A DNA stretch of 64,000 nucleotides from Chitinophagaceae bacterium (GTDB lineage Bacteria; Bacteroidota; Bacteroidia; Chitinophagales; UBA10324), in NCBI GenBank assembly GCA_016717285.1, contig JADKFU010000001.1, positions 620,001 through 684,000 on the forward strand, written 5' to 3'. The position numbers and the translations under genes were made by a program. Position 1 is the first letter of the stretch; each line of letters begins with the position of its first letter. Of the stretch, positions 1 through 9,125 are shown one piece after another. The notes beneath the pieces were generated by a model. That model worked only from the letters and a program-made list of their open reading frames with translations. It searched no databases and was not told the DNA's origin.

Positions 1-1
1 T

Positions 2-526
2 GAAAGGGGAGAAAGCGAATTTGTAATGATCTCACAATTCCCTGAAGTTCCTGAACCTGATTCATTCATAATGGCTGATGGTGAAAAAGTGAAACAGATC
101 ATCACGACAATTCGTGACATCCGCAACCGCAACGGGCTGAAGCAAAAGGATAAATTGACACTGTATGTTTCTACGGGAATGGAACTTGGTGACGGAATGA
201 AAAAAAATATTTCGAGACTGGCCATGCTTAGCGCGATTGAAGAAACTGCAAAGGACGTGGAGCAATCATTTTCTTTTCTGATTGGCGCCGATAAATTTTT
301 CCTTGAATCACCTCAAGGACTTGACTCCGGAGAAGAACAATCCAGGCTCGAAAAGGACATCGAATACCAACGTGGCTTTTTAACTTCTGTAATGAAGAAA
401 CTTGACAATCAGAATTTTGTCGCAAAAGCTTCATCAGATATCATTGACAAGGAGAAGAAAAAAGCCGAAGATGCACAGGAAAAAATCCGGTTGATGGAAG
501 AAAGATTGCGGGTGATTGCCCGATAG
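2..526 (+). CDS. valS: Valyl-tRNA synthetase, C-terminal end (partial)
   Basis: The reading frame is open from base 2, so the gene begins upstream of the window and only about 174 C-terminal residues are present. ValS charges tRNA-Val with valine in the cytoplasm. What is visible is the end of the anticodon-binding domain (the 'KQIITTIRDIRNRNG' region) followed by the typical ValS C-terminal coiled-coil arm, rich in Lys/Glu and containing 'LEKDIEYQRGFLTSV' and 'KLDNQNFVAKAS', a pattern characteristic of ValS. The internal ATG at 26 is not a real start. The protein ends in a normal TAG at 524-526. Identification from the tail alone is fairly secure because the arm is specific to this enzyme. 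Confidence 0.9.
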   Translation, partial: ERGESEFVMISQFPEVPEPDSFIMADGEKVKQIITTIRDIRNRNGLKQKDKLTLYVSTGMELGDGMKKNISRLAMLSAIEETAKDVEQSFSFLIGADKFFLESPQGLDSGEEQSRLEKDIEYQRGFLTSVMKKLDNQNFVAKASSDIIDKEKKKAEDAQEKIRLMEERLRVIAR

Positions 527-799
527 AGTTAGATCGTTGAATTGCTAAATTTTTGAATGGCTAAATTGTTCGGTGACAGAGGGCATTGTGACGAATCAAT
601 CAAGTTCGTCATCTTATGTTTACAATGACGGCCATGATTGATCAGCTTTCTCTTCGGCTTCGCCGCAACCATTTAGCAATTTAGCCATGCAACCGTTTGG
701 TAAATTAATGATCAAATATCAAATTATCCTCTTCATTCAGACTTGATAAATCCATCCCGAATTCACCTTCGTATATGCCGTTATCATTGAATCAAGGTA
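527..799. other. Intergenic gap with degenerate 'tttagcaatttagccat'-type repeats
   Basis: No gene is supported here. The stretch carries short degenerate copies of a 'ttgctaaat / atttagcaatttagccat' pattern in both orientations, near 540-565 and 670-700. The same pattern recurs downstream of the TonB receptor at 3730-3930. No convincing terminator follows valS. Confidence 0.5.
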
Positions 800-1216
800 A
801 TGGAAGCCAAAGTAAAATACGATGAAGTAAAGCGCAAAATCTTCCTTGTATCAAGGATTTTTGGGTTTGTCCTGGTGGTAACCTTCAATGCATTTATATT
901 CATCACAGATTATCCTCCTGCTAGTTCGCCGTCGTTAAAGTTAATTGCAGAATTCGTGGATCATGCCTCTATGGAGCATCATATTAACGAATCTCCATTC
1001 ACACTCAATTTAAATTTCAAAGTTGCACCGGCTCACGTAATGGACGCAGCAACTTCTTTCCCTATTACACTCCCGCAATTTACACCTGCCATCTTATGGC
1101 TCATGGTATTTGGTTTAACGATATGTTTCATTTGTTTTTGTTTCTTCAGGGGTGAAAAGAACATGAACACACAATTTTTTCCTGGTATTCTCCTGCCACC
1201 TCCCAAATATTTGTAA
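800..1216 (+). CDS. Hypothetical membrane protein with two predicted transmembrane segments
   Basis: This is a 138-residue protein that I do not recognise. It has a short basic N-terminus, a hydrophobic segment at about residues 18-37 and a second at about 96-116 (the 'ILWLMVFGLTICFICFCFF' region). Between them is a loop of about 55 residues, probably periplasmic, containing a His cluster ('HASMEHH') and further His residues. The C-terminus is short and Pro-rich. The start is the ATG at 800. It lies 215 bp upstream of a TonB-dependent receptor on the same strand whose plug domain also has a His cluster, so a shared envelope or metal-related role is possible, but that is inference from position only. 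Confidence 0.6.
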   Translation: MEAKVKYDEVKRKIFLVSRIFGFVLVVTFNAFIFITDYPPASSPSLKLIAEFVDHASMEHHINESPFTLNLNFKVAPAHVMDAATSFPITLPQFTPAILWLMVFGLTICFICFCFFRGEKNMNTQFFPGILLPPPKYL

Positions 1217-1431
1217 CCTCATAAAGTAAGCAATAGTAATGCTGATGGAAATCATCGCGCTGCTTTATCTCTTTCAACCTGTTTAACCGCCAATTTTTAA
1301 TTCGTGCACAGGCTATCCCGGTTTCGGATAATTTAAATCCAATAGCAACTTGTAGTTACGGCGATATCTATTGCTTCCAAATTCAATGGGTGCTCGAAAG
1401 CACTTATCCTGTTCACCATCAACTTTCAACC

Positions 1432-3729
1432 ATGAAATTTCTACCCTTTTATTTCACCATAATTTTTCTCACCGTATTTACTTCAGCGCAAGCGCATGAC
1501 GGCTCATTGCAAGGAACAATCACCGATAACATTAGCAATTTTCCTATCACAGGTCTTATTGTTTCAATGGAAGAAGAGCATTTGAGTACCGTTACAGATT
1601 CAAATGGTTATTATCAATTTGATAATATTCCGGTGAAGCTTTATACCATTACTTTCAGGAAGGAAGATTATTTAACCAGGGAAATGAAAATCAGCATCTC
1701 TGAAAATAAAAGCACTGTACTCGACATCGCGCTTACTCCAGGTATTATTAGTCTTCCGGATCTTGTTGTAAACGGTGATGTTCCTGTTTCTGCTGCTTCT
1801 TCACAGGTATTCAGTATCATCGACTTTCAATTGCGTCCTAAAAATTCAGCGCAGGATATGCTGCGGCTGGTGCCGGGTTTATTTATTGCGCAACATGCAG
1901 GAGGTGGAAAAGCAGAACAGATTTTTGTGCGTGGTTTCGATTGTGATCATGGAACAGATGTAGCAACTTATGTTGATGGCATTCCGGTCAACATGCCTTC
2001 ACATGGTCACGGTCAGGGATATGCTGATCTTCATTTTCTGGTTCCTGAAGTGGTGCAAAATATGGACATCACCAAAGGTCCATACTTCACTCAGAATGGA
2101 AATTTCTCCACCGGTGCAACAGTCAGGTTTAATACACTCGATCAGTTGGATGAAAACTCATTCACAACAGATTTCACATCTGCTCCTACCCAACGTGGTT
2201 TCAGCGGCAGCCGCGCTTTGCTGATGATGCAATTGCCTTTTCAATCAGCAAACGTGAACTCCTACATAGCAGGAGATTTTACATACAACCCATCTTATTT
2301 TGATGCAAGCCAGCAATTTCATCGCTTCACTTTATTTAATAAAAATACTTTCCGCCTCAGCAATAAAACAACAGCAATCGTTTCGTTCAATGGATTTGGT
2401 TCTTCCTGGAATGCTTCAGGACAAGTTCCATCACGAGCCGTAGAAAGTGGATTGATAGATCGCTTTGGCGCTATTGATACATTAGAAGGTGGAACTACTT
2501 CCAGGAATAATCTAAACATGGAACTGGATTCGAAAATCGGTAACAATATTTTTCATTCGCAGATTTATTTTTGCAATTACCGATTCAAATTATTTTCAAA
2601 TTTTACTTTCTTCTTGAATGATCCTGTCAACGGCGACATGATTGAACAAACGGATGATCGCACCATCGGAGGATACAATGGTTCTTATAGCATACCTGGA
2701 AACCTGGGCGGACTTTCCGTGAAAACCACATTTGGACTTGGATTTCGTACCGATCGAACCAACGTTATGCTATTGCATTCGCCCGATCGTGAAAGGCTTT
2801 CCGTAACTGCAAACGCTATCATTTTTGAACGCAGCATGAATGGATGGATCAAAGAAGAAATAAATTTTACGTCACAGTTTAAAGCGGAATTAGGAATGCG
2901 TATTGATTATTTCACATTCGATGTAAATGACTTGATTCCAATTGATTCATTCCACGATGATCTTTCAGGATATAATTATCAAACACTGGCGCAACCCAAA
3001 TTAAACCTTGTCTATTCGCCAGCTGATAATATTCATTTGTTCCTGAATTCAGGGATAGGCTATCATTCCAATGATGCACGTTCCGTTGTGCAGGATCCGG
3101 CAACGCATCGCTTACCATTGGCTGCCGGCGGCGAAATAGGTACACAAATTCGCGTGGGGTCACTGATATTCTCTGTTGCATTATGGACCATTCAGCTTGA
3201 AAATGAACTTGTTTACATTGGAGATGAAGGAACTACGGAAAACAATGGTCCAAGCAGTCGTAAAGGAATTGATTTCTCCGCGCGCTACCAGGTTCTCAAA
3301 TGGTTGTATGCCGATGTGGATGTGAATTATGCAAAAGGATTTTTGCTGGAAGATTTTTTCGGAGAGAAACTTCGTGAAGACAATATCATTCCACTCGCTC
3401 CCCAATTTACATCAACAGGTGGATTAACGATTATAAAACCACGTGGATGGGAAGGTGCTTTGCGTTACCGTCTGATGGGCGACAGGCCGGCGAATGAATC
3501 CAATACAGTAACCGCGAAAGGATATTTGTTGCTTGATGCAGCAGTAGGTTATCGCTGGGAGCATTTTCGGGTAGGATTAAATATTGAAAACCTCACAAAT
3601 ACAGAATGGAATGAGGCACAGTTTGATACCGAATCACGATTGTTTGATGAACCCAAACCTGTTTCTGAATTGAACTTCACGCCGGGAACACCGGTTGCGT
3701 TTAAAGGAAGTGTATCGGTTTATTTTTGA
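1432..3729 (+). CDS. TonB-dependent outer-membrane receptor with N-terminal carboxypeptidase-like domain
   Basis: An outer-membrane active transporter of 765 residues. The ATG at 1432 is preferred to the upstream GTG at 1390 because it begins directly with a signal peptide (residues 1-21, ending TSAQA). Domains in order are a carboxypeptidase-D regulatory-like beta-sandwich (about 22-104), a plug (about 115-235) and a 22-strand-type barrel ending in the aromatic pair YF, as expected for Bam-dependent insertion. The plug has 'RGFDCDHGTD' near residue 167 and 'HGHGQGYADLHF' from His191. These His-containing motifs mark a particular receptor subclass whose substrate I cannot name. There is no SusD partner next to it, which argues against glycan uptake. 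A metal or metal chelate is possible but is only inference. Confidence 0.88.
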   Translation: MKFLPFYFTIIFLTVFTSAQAHDGSLQGTITDNISNFPITGLIVSMEEEHLSTVTDSNGYYQFDNIPVKLYTITFRKEDYLTREMKISISENKSTVLDIALTPGIISLPDLVVNGDVPVSAASSQVFSIIDFQLRPKNSAQDMLRLVPGLFIAQHAGGGKAEQIFVRGFDCDHGTDVATYVDGIPVNMPSHGHGQGYADLHFLVPEVVQNMDITKGPYFTQNGNFSTGATVRFNTLDQLDENSFTTDFTSAPTQRGFSGSRALLMMQLPFQSANVNSYIAGDFTYNPSYFDASQQFHRFTLFNKNTFRLSNKTTAIVSFNGFGSSWNASGQVPSRAVESGLIDRFGAIDTLEGGTTSRNNLNMELDSKIGNNIFHSQIYFCNYRFKLFSNFTFFLNDPVNGDMIEQTDDRTIGGYNGSYSIPGNLGGLSVKTTFGLGFRTDRTNVMLLHSPDRERLSVTANAIIFERSMNGWIKEEINFTSQFKAELGMRIDYFTFDVNDLIPIDSFHDDLSGYNYQTLAQPKLNLVYSPADNIHLFLNSGIGYHSNDARSVVQDPATHRLPLAAGGEIGTQIRVGSLIFSVALWTIQLENELVYIGDEGTTENNGPSSRKGIDFSARYQVLKWLYADVDVNYAKGFLLEDFFGEKLREDNIIPLAPQFTSTGGLTIIKPRGWEGALRYRLMGDRPANESNTVTAKGYLLLDAAVGYRWEHFRVGLNIENLTNTEWNEAQFDTESRLFDEPKPVSELNFTPGTPVAFKGSVSVYF

Positions 3730-3942
3730 ATGTTGCATGGTTAAATGTTGGGATTGTTATTTGTCGGTATTGCTGCGAATCATCAACGATTTAGCAATTT
3801 AACCATTTAACCCTTCGACCATTTCTTCAATCAACCTTCCACGTAAAAATCAAAGCAACCACAACAATTAAACAATTTAGCAATTTGACCATTCAGTCAT
3901 TCAGCCATATAACCATCCAACCTTTCGTCACCCTAATTTCCT
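3730..3942. repeat. Intergenic degenerate 'atttagcaatttaaccatttaac' repeats
   Basis: This AT-rich spacer between the TonB receptor and dnaG is made largely of imperfect repeats of 'tttagcaatttaaccatt' (near 3788-3812 and 3872-3912). They resemble those downstream of valS. No coding potential is seen. Confidence 0.5.
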
Positions 3943-3950
3943 TACCTTCG
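3943..3950 (+). promoter_or_regulatory. Putative promoter -7 box TACCTTCG upstream of dnaG
   Basis: This TAnnTTyG-type -7 box lies 20 bp before the dnaG start. The same octamer occurs upstream of the secreted-protein gene at 26496 and upstream of groES. No clear -33 TTG was found here. Confidence 0.45.
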
Positions 3951-3970
3951 ATGCCCCTTAGAATCCAGCC

Positions 3971-5905
3971 ATGATCTCCGCCCGAAGCAAAGACGATATT
4001 TTAGCCGCTGCCCGAATTGAGGATGTGGTTGGGGATTTCGTGAACCTGAAAAAGAGAGGCACTAATTTCGTCGGATTGTGTCCATTTCATACGGAGAAAA
4101 CACCTTCATTTCATGTATCACCAACGAAAGGTATTTACAAATGCTTTGGTTGTGGTAAAGGTGGCGACTCTGTGAGTTTTATAATGGAGCATGAAAAGTT
4201 CAACTATCCGGAAGCGCTGCGTTACCTGGCGCAGAAATATAATCTTGCAGTGGAGGAAACCGGTGATGTAGCCAAAGAGCAGGGAGATAAGATGGTGAAA
4301 GATTCATTGTTCATCATCAACCAATTCGCGCAGCAGTACTTTCATGATAATTTATTAAAGACAACAGAAGGAAAAAATATTGGCCTGTCTTATTTTAAAG
4401 AAAGAGGATTCACGGATGAAATGCTGAAGAAATTTATGCTGGGCTATTCCTTGTCCGATGCAGAGGCTTTCACAAAAACAGCATTGAAAAACGGATACCA
4501 GGCTGACCTGCTTCGCCAGGCAGGATTGATCAAAGAAAAGGGAGAGAAAAATGTTGACTTTTTTCACCACCGTGTCATTTTTCCAATTCTTAACTTATCA
4601 GGAAAAGTGGTTGCATTTGCCGGGCGTATCATGGTGAAAGATGAACGCGCACCGAAATACATCAACTCACCTGAAACGGAGATTTATCACAAGAGCCAAT
4701 TGGTATACGGCATTTACCATGCACGAAATGCCATTCGTAAGGATGATGAATGTTTTCTTACGGAAGGGTACACAGATGTAATTTCCATGCACCAGGCAGG
4801 CATTGAAAATGTCGTGGCTTCATCAGGAACTTCACTTACTCCGGAGCAAATCAAACTCATAAAACGGTTTACTAATAATATCACCATTCTTTATGATGGC
4901 GATGCAGCAGGTATAAAGGCGGCATTGCGTGGGTTGGAAATGATGGCGGAAGAAGATGTGAACGTTCGCGTGGTTTTATTGCCTGATGGTGATGATCCTG
5001 ATTCTTACCTGCACAAAAACGGCAGCTCTGCCTTTCGTGAATTTGTAGCGAAGAGCAAGAAACATTTTCTGCAGTTTAAAATGGAGTTGCTGCTTGCGGA
5101 AGCGGGAACAGATCCATTAAAAAAGGCAGATGTTATCAAAGACATTGTTGAAACACTTTCAAAGATTCCTGATCCAATAAAAAGATCGGTACTTATTAAA
5201 GAGTGCAGCAGGCAACTCGATGTTGGTGAACAGGTGTTGATTACCGAAGTAAACAAGGTGAAACGCCGTCAGTTCAAAAAGGAAACAGGCGCACCTGGTT
5301 ATGAAGCAGATGCTTTGTACAACGATCAAAATGCTCCTGAAGATCATTCACAACAGCAGCAACAGGATCAGCAAGCTAAAGATTTCTACCAGGAAATGGG
5401 CATTTTGCGATTGTTGCTTGAATATGGCGAAGAATTATTGGATGATGGACAAAAAGTAGTGGATGTGGTGCTCGATGAATTAAAGGAAGCACCATTATAC
5501 AATCACGACTTTCAACTGATGATCCATGAGATGGAAGAGATGGTGAAGAAAGGAGGTAAAGTTGACCATCACATTTTTATCAATCATGAGGAGAAAAAAT
5601 TCCGCGATCTGGCCATTGAGATCATTTCATTTCCCTATAACCTGAGTGAAAACTGGGAGAAACGGCATGAGATATTTATCAATACGCCGCAGAAGAATTT
5701 TAAAAAACATGTAGTCAGCACACTGCACCATTTTAAACTGCACAAGCTGATGAACATGAAACTCGAGAATCAACAACAGTTGAAAACGGTGAAAGGCAAT
5801 GAAGAAGACGAGAATCACTATATGATTGTGAATATCAAATTGGATGAATGGATCCGGCAATTGGGAAAGTCGCTTGGAACGGTCACAGTATCCTATTTCA
5901 AATAG
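3971..5905 (+). CDS. dnaG: DNA primase DnaG
   Basis: Synthesises RNA primers for DNA replication at the fork, working with the replicative helicase. The protein is 644 residues, normal for the family. The N-terminal CHC2 zinc-binding domain shows Cys37-x2-His40 and Cys58-x2-Cys61. The RNA-polymerase/TOPRIM core follows, with the metal-binding Glu265 in 'TEGYTDV' and Asp309/Asp311 in 'YDGDAAG'. The C-terminal third, after a Gln-rich linker near residue 460, matches the helicase-interacting part in position. The start is the ATG at 3971, preceded by a TACCTTCG promoter-like box. It converges with the phosphopantetheinyl transferase gene, leaving a 3-bp gap. Confidence 0.97.
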   Translation: MISARSKDDILAAARIEDVVGDFVNLKKRGTNFVGLCPFHTEKTPSFHVSPTKGIYKCFGCGKGGDSVSFIMEHEKFNYPEALRYLAQKYNLAVEETGDVAKEQGDKMVKDSLFIINQFAQQYFHDNLLKTTEGKNIGLSYFKERGFTDEMLKKFMLGYSLSDAEAFTKTALKNGYQADLLRQAGLIKEKGEKNVDFFHHRVIFPILNLSGKVVAFAGRIMVKDERAPKYINSPETEIYHKSQLVYGIYHARNAIRKDDECFLTEGYTDVISMHQAGIENVVASSGTSLTPEQIKLIKRFTNNITILYDGDAAGIKAALRGLEMMAEEDVNVRVVLLPDGDDPDSYLHKNGSSAFREFVAKSKKHFLQFKMELLLAEAGTDPLKKADVIKDIVETLSKIPDPIKRSVLIKECSRQLDVGEQVLITEVNKVKRRQFKKETGAPGYEADALYNDQNAPEDHSQQQQQDQQAKDFYQEMGILRLLLEYGEELLDDGQKVVDVVLDELKEAPLYNHDFQLMIHEMEEMVKKGGKVDHHIFINHEEKKFRDLAIEIISFPYNLSENWEKRHEIFINTPQKNFKKHVVSTLHHFKLHKLMNMKLENQQQLKTVKGNEEDENHYMIVNIKLDEWIRQLGKSLGTVTVSYFK

Positions 5906-5908
5906 CTT

Positions 5909-6547
5909 TTATTGCAACACATAAGCTGTCATATAATTTTCGAACTGCTCATATTGAATATTTAATTCCAACTGATAGTCGGCTTTTGAAATTTGACCTT
6001 GGATTTTTCCACTAAAGGAAAATTCAAATGGTGCTACCAAAAGATGCTGACGGAAATCAAGTTTCTTTTCCCCATACAATTTATACATCGCTTCTTTTGC
6101 ACACCAGATGGCGTATAATTGTTCGATCCTGTTTTCATCAGCAACCCATTTCATCTCTGCTTCATTCACAAACTTATGCTGAATGCGTAACACTTTGGGA
6201 TCCATCTTTTCAATGTCAATTCCCACTTTATATTTTTTGCTTAACAGCAGTGCTGAAAGATCGGAAGAGTGGGAGAGCGAGATTTCTACCGGGAAATTTC
6301 TCACGATGGGTTTACCGTTTAAATCATTTTCAAGATGGATAAACTGATCAGTTTGCATCATGCTTCTCAGTAACACCCGGCTCGACAGCCAATGTAATTT
6401 CCGTTGTGGATGTTTGATGGAATCTATCAATGCGTTTTCCTTTTCATCCAGCATCAATTGCGACCGGAACCACTCAGCACTTTCCCTAATGTGCCAAAGT
6501 CCAATAAGTGTTTCTGCTGCAATTTCTCTTTTATAGATCAGCGCCAT
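5909..6547 (-). CDS. 4'-phosphopantetheinyl transferase (Sfp-type)
   Basis: A 212-residue enzyme that transfers the phosphopantetheine arm from coenzyme A to a conserved Ser of acyl- or peptidyl-carrier proteins. The superfamily signature is present: 'VGIDIEK' with Asp111 and Glu113 (magnesium ligands), and 'WCAKEAMYK' with Trp148, Lys151, Glu152 and Lys156. The length places it with the Sfp/Gsp-like monomeric class rather than the roughly 120-residue AcpS class. Nothing else in the window encodes a carrier protein or synthase, so its target may simply be the fatty-acid ACP. It is convergent with dnaG. Confidence 0.9.
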   Translation of the reverse strand: MALIYKREIAAETLIGLWHIRESAEWFRSQLMLDEKENALIDSIKHPQRKLHWLSSRVLLRSMMQTDQFIHLENDLNGKPIVRNFPVEISLSHSSDLSALLLSKKYKVGIDIEKMDPKVLRIQHKFVNEAEMKWVADENRIEQLYAIWCAKEAMYKLYGEKKLDFRQHLLVAPFEFSFSGKIQGQISKADYQLELNIQYEQFENYMTAYVLQ

Positions 6548-6691
6548 TACTGTAAATATAACTTTTGAAAGTCATTGATGAAGTACTTATGCAGTAAATT
6601 CAACTTCATAGAAACGAGCGGATCTTGAGTGCTTCAACCCGCACAGTTTAAATGTTGTAATAAAAAATCCAAAATTGATATTGGTCAGTTT

Positions 6692-6711
6692 TTCTTTGCG
6701 AACTTTGCGCC
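6692..6711 (+). repeat. 20-bp direct repeat, copy 1 (flanks the WD40 gene)
   Basis: The sequence TTCTTTGCGAACTTTGCGCC occurs here and again, identically, at 7861-7880. It is built from CTTTGCG heptamers. A diverged relative is at 55077-55103. Confidence 0.8.
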
Positions 6712-6862
6712 TCAGCGCGAAAATAAATTTTATGAAAGTTTTCATTTTTGCTATGTACCAAGATAGTCTAACTGCTATTGACTATAAGCATTGCTAAGAT
6801 TTGGTATGCACCGTTTCTAATCTGTGTTTCGAAAGTTATCTGGTAATTAATGGACACGAACT

Positions 6863-6870
6863 TATATTTG
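6863..6870 (+). promoter_or_regulatory. Putative promoter -7 box TATATTTG for the WD40 gene
   Basis: This is an exact match to the Bacteroidota TAnnTTTG -7 box, 19 bp before the TTG start at 6890. No -33 TTG was found at the usual spacing, so confidence is moderate. Confidence 0.45.
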
Positions 6871-6889
6871 CCAACTAATTTCCATTTTC

Positions 6890-7786
6890 TTGCAAGTTGA
6901 TCAGGTTGCCAGGTTCACATTACACAAAGGTTCAGTCTATGCACTTTCGCAAGGAAGTGATGCTTCTTCTTTTCTCTCTGCCGGGAGTGAAGGATTGGTT
7001 GTAGAATGGAACATCAACGATGCTTCCAATGCTGTTGCGCTTGCCAGGGTAAATAGCCAGGTATTTGCGCTTTTAAATATCCCTGAAAAAAAACTGCTGG
7101 TAATTGGAACCATGGCCGGTGGAATTCATGTGATTGACCTGGTTCTGAAAAGTGAAATTCATTACATCACCTATCATCAGCAATCGATATTCGACATAAA
7201 ACTATATAATGATCAAGTGCTCGTTGCTTCAAAAGATGGAACATTGACTGTCTGGTCCGCTGTAGATTTTTCATTACAACGTATATTGACCATCAGCAAT
7301 CTGAGCCTGCGTATGATAGACCTGAATCCATTGAAAAATGAAATGGCCATTGCTTCCAGTGACAATAAAGTGTATATAGTTGACCTGTCTCAATGGAAAG
7401 TAAAAGCAATCTTGCAAGGTCCGTCCAATTCAGTATTCTCAGTCTCCTTCATTCCTGCATTGAATAAATTGCTTGCAGGTTCCCGTGATGCACAGCTTTA
7501 TGAATACGATTTGAATAATCTGCAACTGGAAAAACAAATCAAAGCACATCTATATACCATCAATCATCTGCAGCTTATTTCAAATGACCAATTTATAGCA
7601 ACAGCATCTCGTGATAAAACCATTCGTATCTGGAACAGCCATTCACTTGAATTGCTAAAATCACTTGATCATCTTAAGTGCGGAGGCCATACCAAATCAG
7701 TGAACCGTTTGCTTTGGCTGCCGGAACAAAATGTATTGCTTTCCGCGAGCGACGACAGAACAGTTATTGCCTGGAGAATTCATTGA
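6890..7786 (+). CDS. WD40 repeat (seven-bladed beta-propeller) protein
   Basis: A 298-residue protein made entirely of WD40 repeats. Seven blade ends can be read in order: VVEWN, IHVIDL, LTVWS, VYIVDL, LYEYDL, IRIWN and VIAWR, enough to close one propeller. There is no signal peptide, so it is probably cytoplasmic, and it likely acts as a protein-interaction scaffold. The start is taken as the TTG at 6890 because the frame is closed by a TAA at 6848-6850 and holds no ATG before the first blade. A TATATTTG promoter box lies just upstream. The gene is bracketed by two identical 20-bp direct repeats. Its partner is unknown. Confidence 0.85.
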   Translation: MQVDQVARFTLHKGSVYALSQGSDASSFLSAGSEGLVVEWNINDASNAVALARVNSQVFALLNIPEKKLLVIGTMAGGIHVIDLVLKSEIHYITYHQQSIFDIKLYNDQVLVASKDGTLTVWSAVDFSLQRILTISNLSLRMIDLNPLKNEMAIASSDNKVYIVDLSQWKVKAILQGPSNSVFSVSFIPALNKLLAGSRDAQLYEYDLNNLQLEKQIKAHLYTINHLQLISNDQFIATASRDKTIRIWNSHSLELLKSLDHLKCGGHTKSVNRLLWLPEQNVLLSASDDRTVIAWRIH

Positions 7787-7860
7787 TTAAATGAAATTGG
7801 TTTCTGGAAGAGGAGATCAAGGAGAGATCCTTTCAATTTCATCACCTTTTCAGCCCACGC

Positions 7861-7880
7861 TTCTTTGCGAACTTTGCGCC
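7861..7880 (+). repeat. 20-bp direct repeat, copy 2
   Basis: Identical to 6692-6711 and 1169 bp away in the same orientation. The two copies enclose the WD40 gene. Confidence 0.8.
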
Positions 7881-8045
7881 CACAAAAGCAAATGTTTAGA
7901 AGCACGCCTGACAAAATAATTATTGCCTTTCTTCCTGATCTGATTTGCGTTTAAATGATTTTAACGGTTAACATGAGTGCAAGATGAATTAGCGTACACA
8001 ACATTCACCTACAAATGATATTTTCGCACTCCACATTTCACTAAC

Positions 8046-8582
8046 ATGATTTTATCAGACCGTCAGATACTCGCAGAAATTGAAAAGGGAACCATCCTGA
8101 TTGAACCTTTTAAGCCGGAAGGATTAGGTTCTAACAGTTATGATGTGCATCTCGGTAAGTACATTGCAACGTATAAGGATCGCATTCTGGATGCACGGAA
8201 ACATAACCAGATCGATACCATCACACTTCCTGAAGATGGATTTATTCTTTACCCCGACATGCTTTATCTCGGAGTTACAGAAGAGTATACTGAAACGCAT
8301 GCGCACGTACCTTTTCTTGAAGGTAAATCCAGTGTCGGACGTCTTGGTATTGATATTCATGCCACTGCCGGAAAAGGCGATGTCGGTTATTGTAACACCT
8401 GGACACTGGAGATTTCGGTGAAGCAACCTGTGCGTATTTATCCGGGAATGCCCATTGGCCAATTAATTTATTTTGTGGTGGAAGGCACTGTTAAAAACAC
8501 CTATAACAAAAAAGGCAACGCCAAATACAGCAAGCGCACATTGAAACCGCTGGAGTCTATGATGTGGAAGAATAAATGGTGA
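8046..8582 (+). CDS. dcd: dCTP deaminase
   Basis: Deaminates dCTP to dUTP, feeding dTMP synthesis. It is 178 residues, close to the family norm, and starts at the ATG at 8046. Visible signatures are the N-terminal 'MILSDRQIL', the 'EGKSSVGRLG' nucleotide-binding motif (Gly93-Arg99) and the putative catalytic Glu122 in 'TWTLEIS'. The fold is the trimeric dUTPase-like one. The ending 'NKKGNAKYSKR' is compatible with the flexible C-terminal lid. I cannot tell from sequence whether it is mono-functional or also hydrolyses dUTP. It is followed 38 bp later by a lipoprotein gene on the same strand. Confidence 0.95.
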   Translation: MILSDRQILAEIEKGTILIEPFKPEGLGSNSYDVHLGKYIATYKDRILDARKHNQIDTITLPEDGFILYPDMLYLGVTEEYTETHAHVPFLEGKSSVGRLGIDIHATAGKGDVGYCNTWTLEISVKQPVRIYPGMPIGQLIYFVVEGTVKNTYNKKGNAKYSKRTLKPLESMMWKNKW

Positions 8583-8620
8583 GAAGATTTCGTTAGAAAA
8601 TTTCATTCACCTTTTAAACT

Positions 8621-9091
8621 ATGATGAAATACTATTATCTTCTTTCGCTGCTGATTATTGCGCTCACTTCGTGTTCAACCCTCAAGCCACTGGAGTATCG
8701 TTCCCTGGATAATTTCAATGTTTCAAATCTTGGCAGCGCACCTCAATTAACATTTGATCTTTCACTTTATAATCCAAATACTGTTGGCGCAAAACTGAAG
8801 GACTTCAGTGTAGGATTTGAAATGAATGGAGTTAAGTTGGCTGACGCGCAATTGGCAGATGTGTCTCATGCGGGCGCACAATCTGAATTCACTGTTCCTA
8901 TGAAGATCAATACATCTATCGTGCAACTATCTCAATTTCTCCCTGCCGGAATCAGCCTGTTCACTTCCGGTGCTACTATTCCCGTTCACCTGAATGGAAG
9001 CATAACAGTGAAAAAATTTATTTTTCACAAAACATTTCCTTTCGATGTGCGCGAATCTCTGGATACGAAAAAAATAAGATTGGGGAAATAG
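8621..9091 (+). CDS. LEA type 2 family lipoprotein
   Basis: A 156-residue lipoprotein. The N-terminal hydrophobic stretch ends in the lipobox LTSC, with the acylated Cys near residue 18. The rest resembles a single LEA-2 / water-stress-hypersensitivity beta-sandwich, with 'LTFDLSLYNPNTVGAKLKD' typical of the family's 'NPN' strand turn. Such proteins are common in Bacteroidota and lie in the periplasm or on the outer membrane. The function is not established. It probably shares a transcript with dcd. The convergent porT follows after 34 bp. Confidence 0.8.
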   Translation: MMKYYYLLSLLIIALTSCSTLKPLEYRSLDNFNVSNLGSAPQLTFDLSLYNPNTVGAKLKDFSVGFEMNGVKLADAQLADVSHAGAQSEFTVPMKINTSIVQLSQFLPAGISLFTSGATIPVHLNGSITVKKFIFHKTFPFDVRESLDTKKIRLGK

Positions 9092-9125
9092 GAGGTTGAT
9101 GTACCGCGACTTTCAAGTCACGAAT

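Larger units (their letters stand above)
6548..6889. other. Intergenic gap before the WD40 gene
   Basis: A 342-bp stretch with no supported gene. It holds a tandem 'ctttgcg' motif (6692-6721), part of a 20-bp sequence repeated exactly at 7861-7880, and a TATATTTG promoter-like octamer at 6863-6870 just before the WD40 gene. The rest is AT-rich and featureless. Confidence 0.5.
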
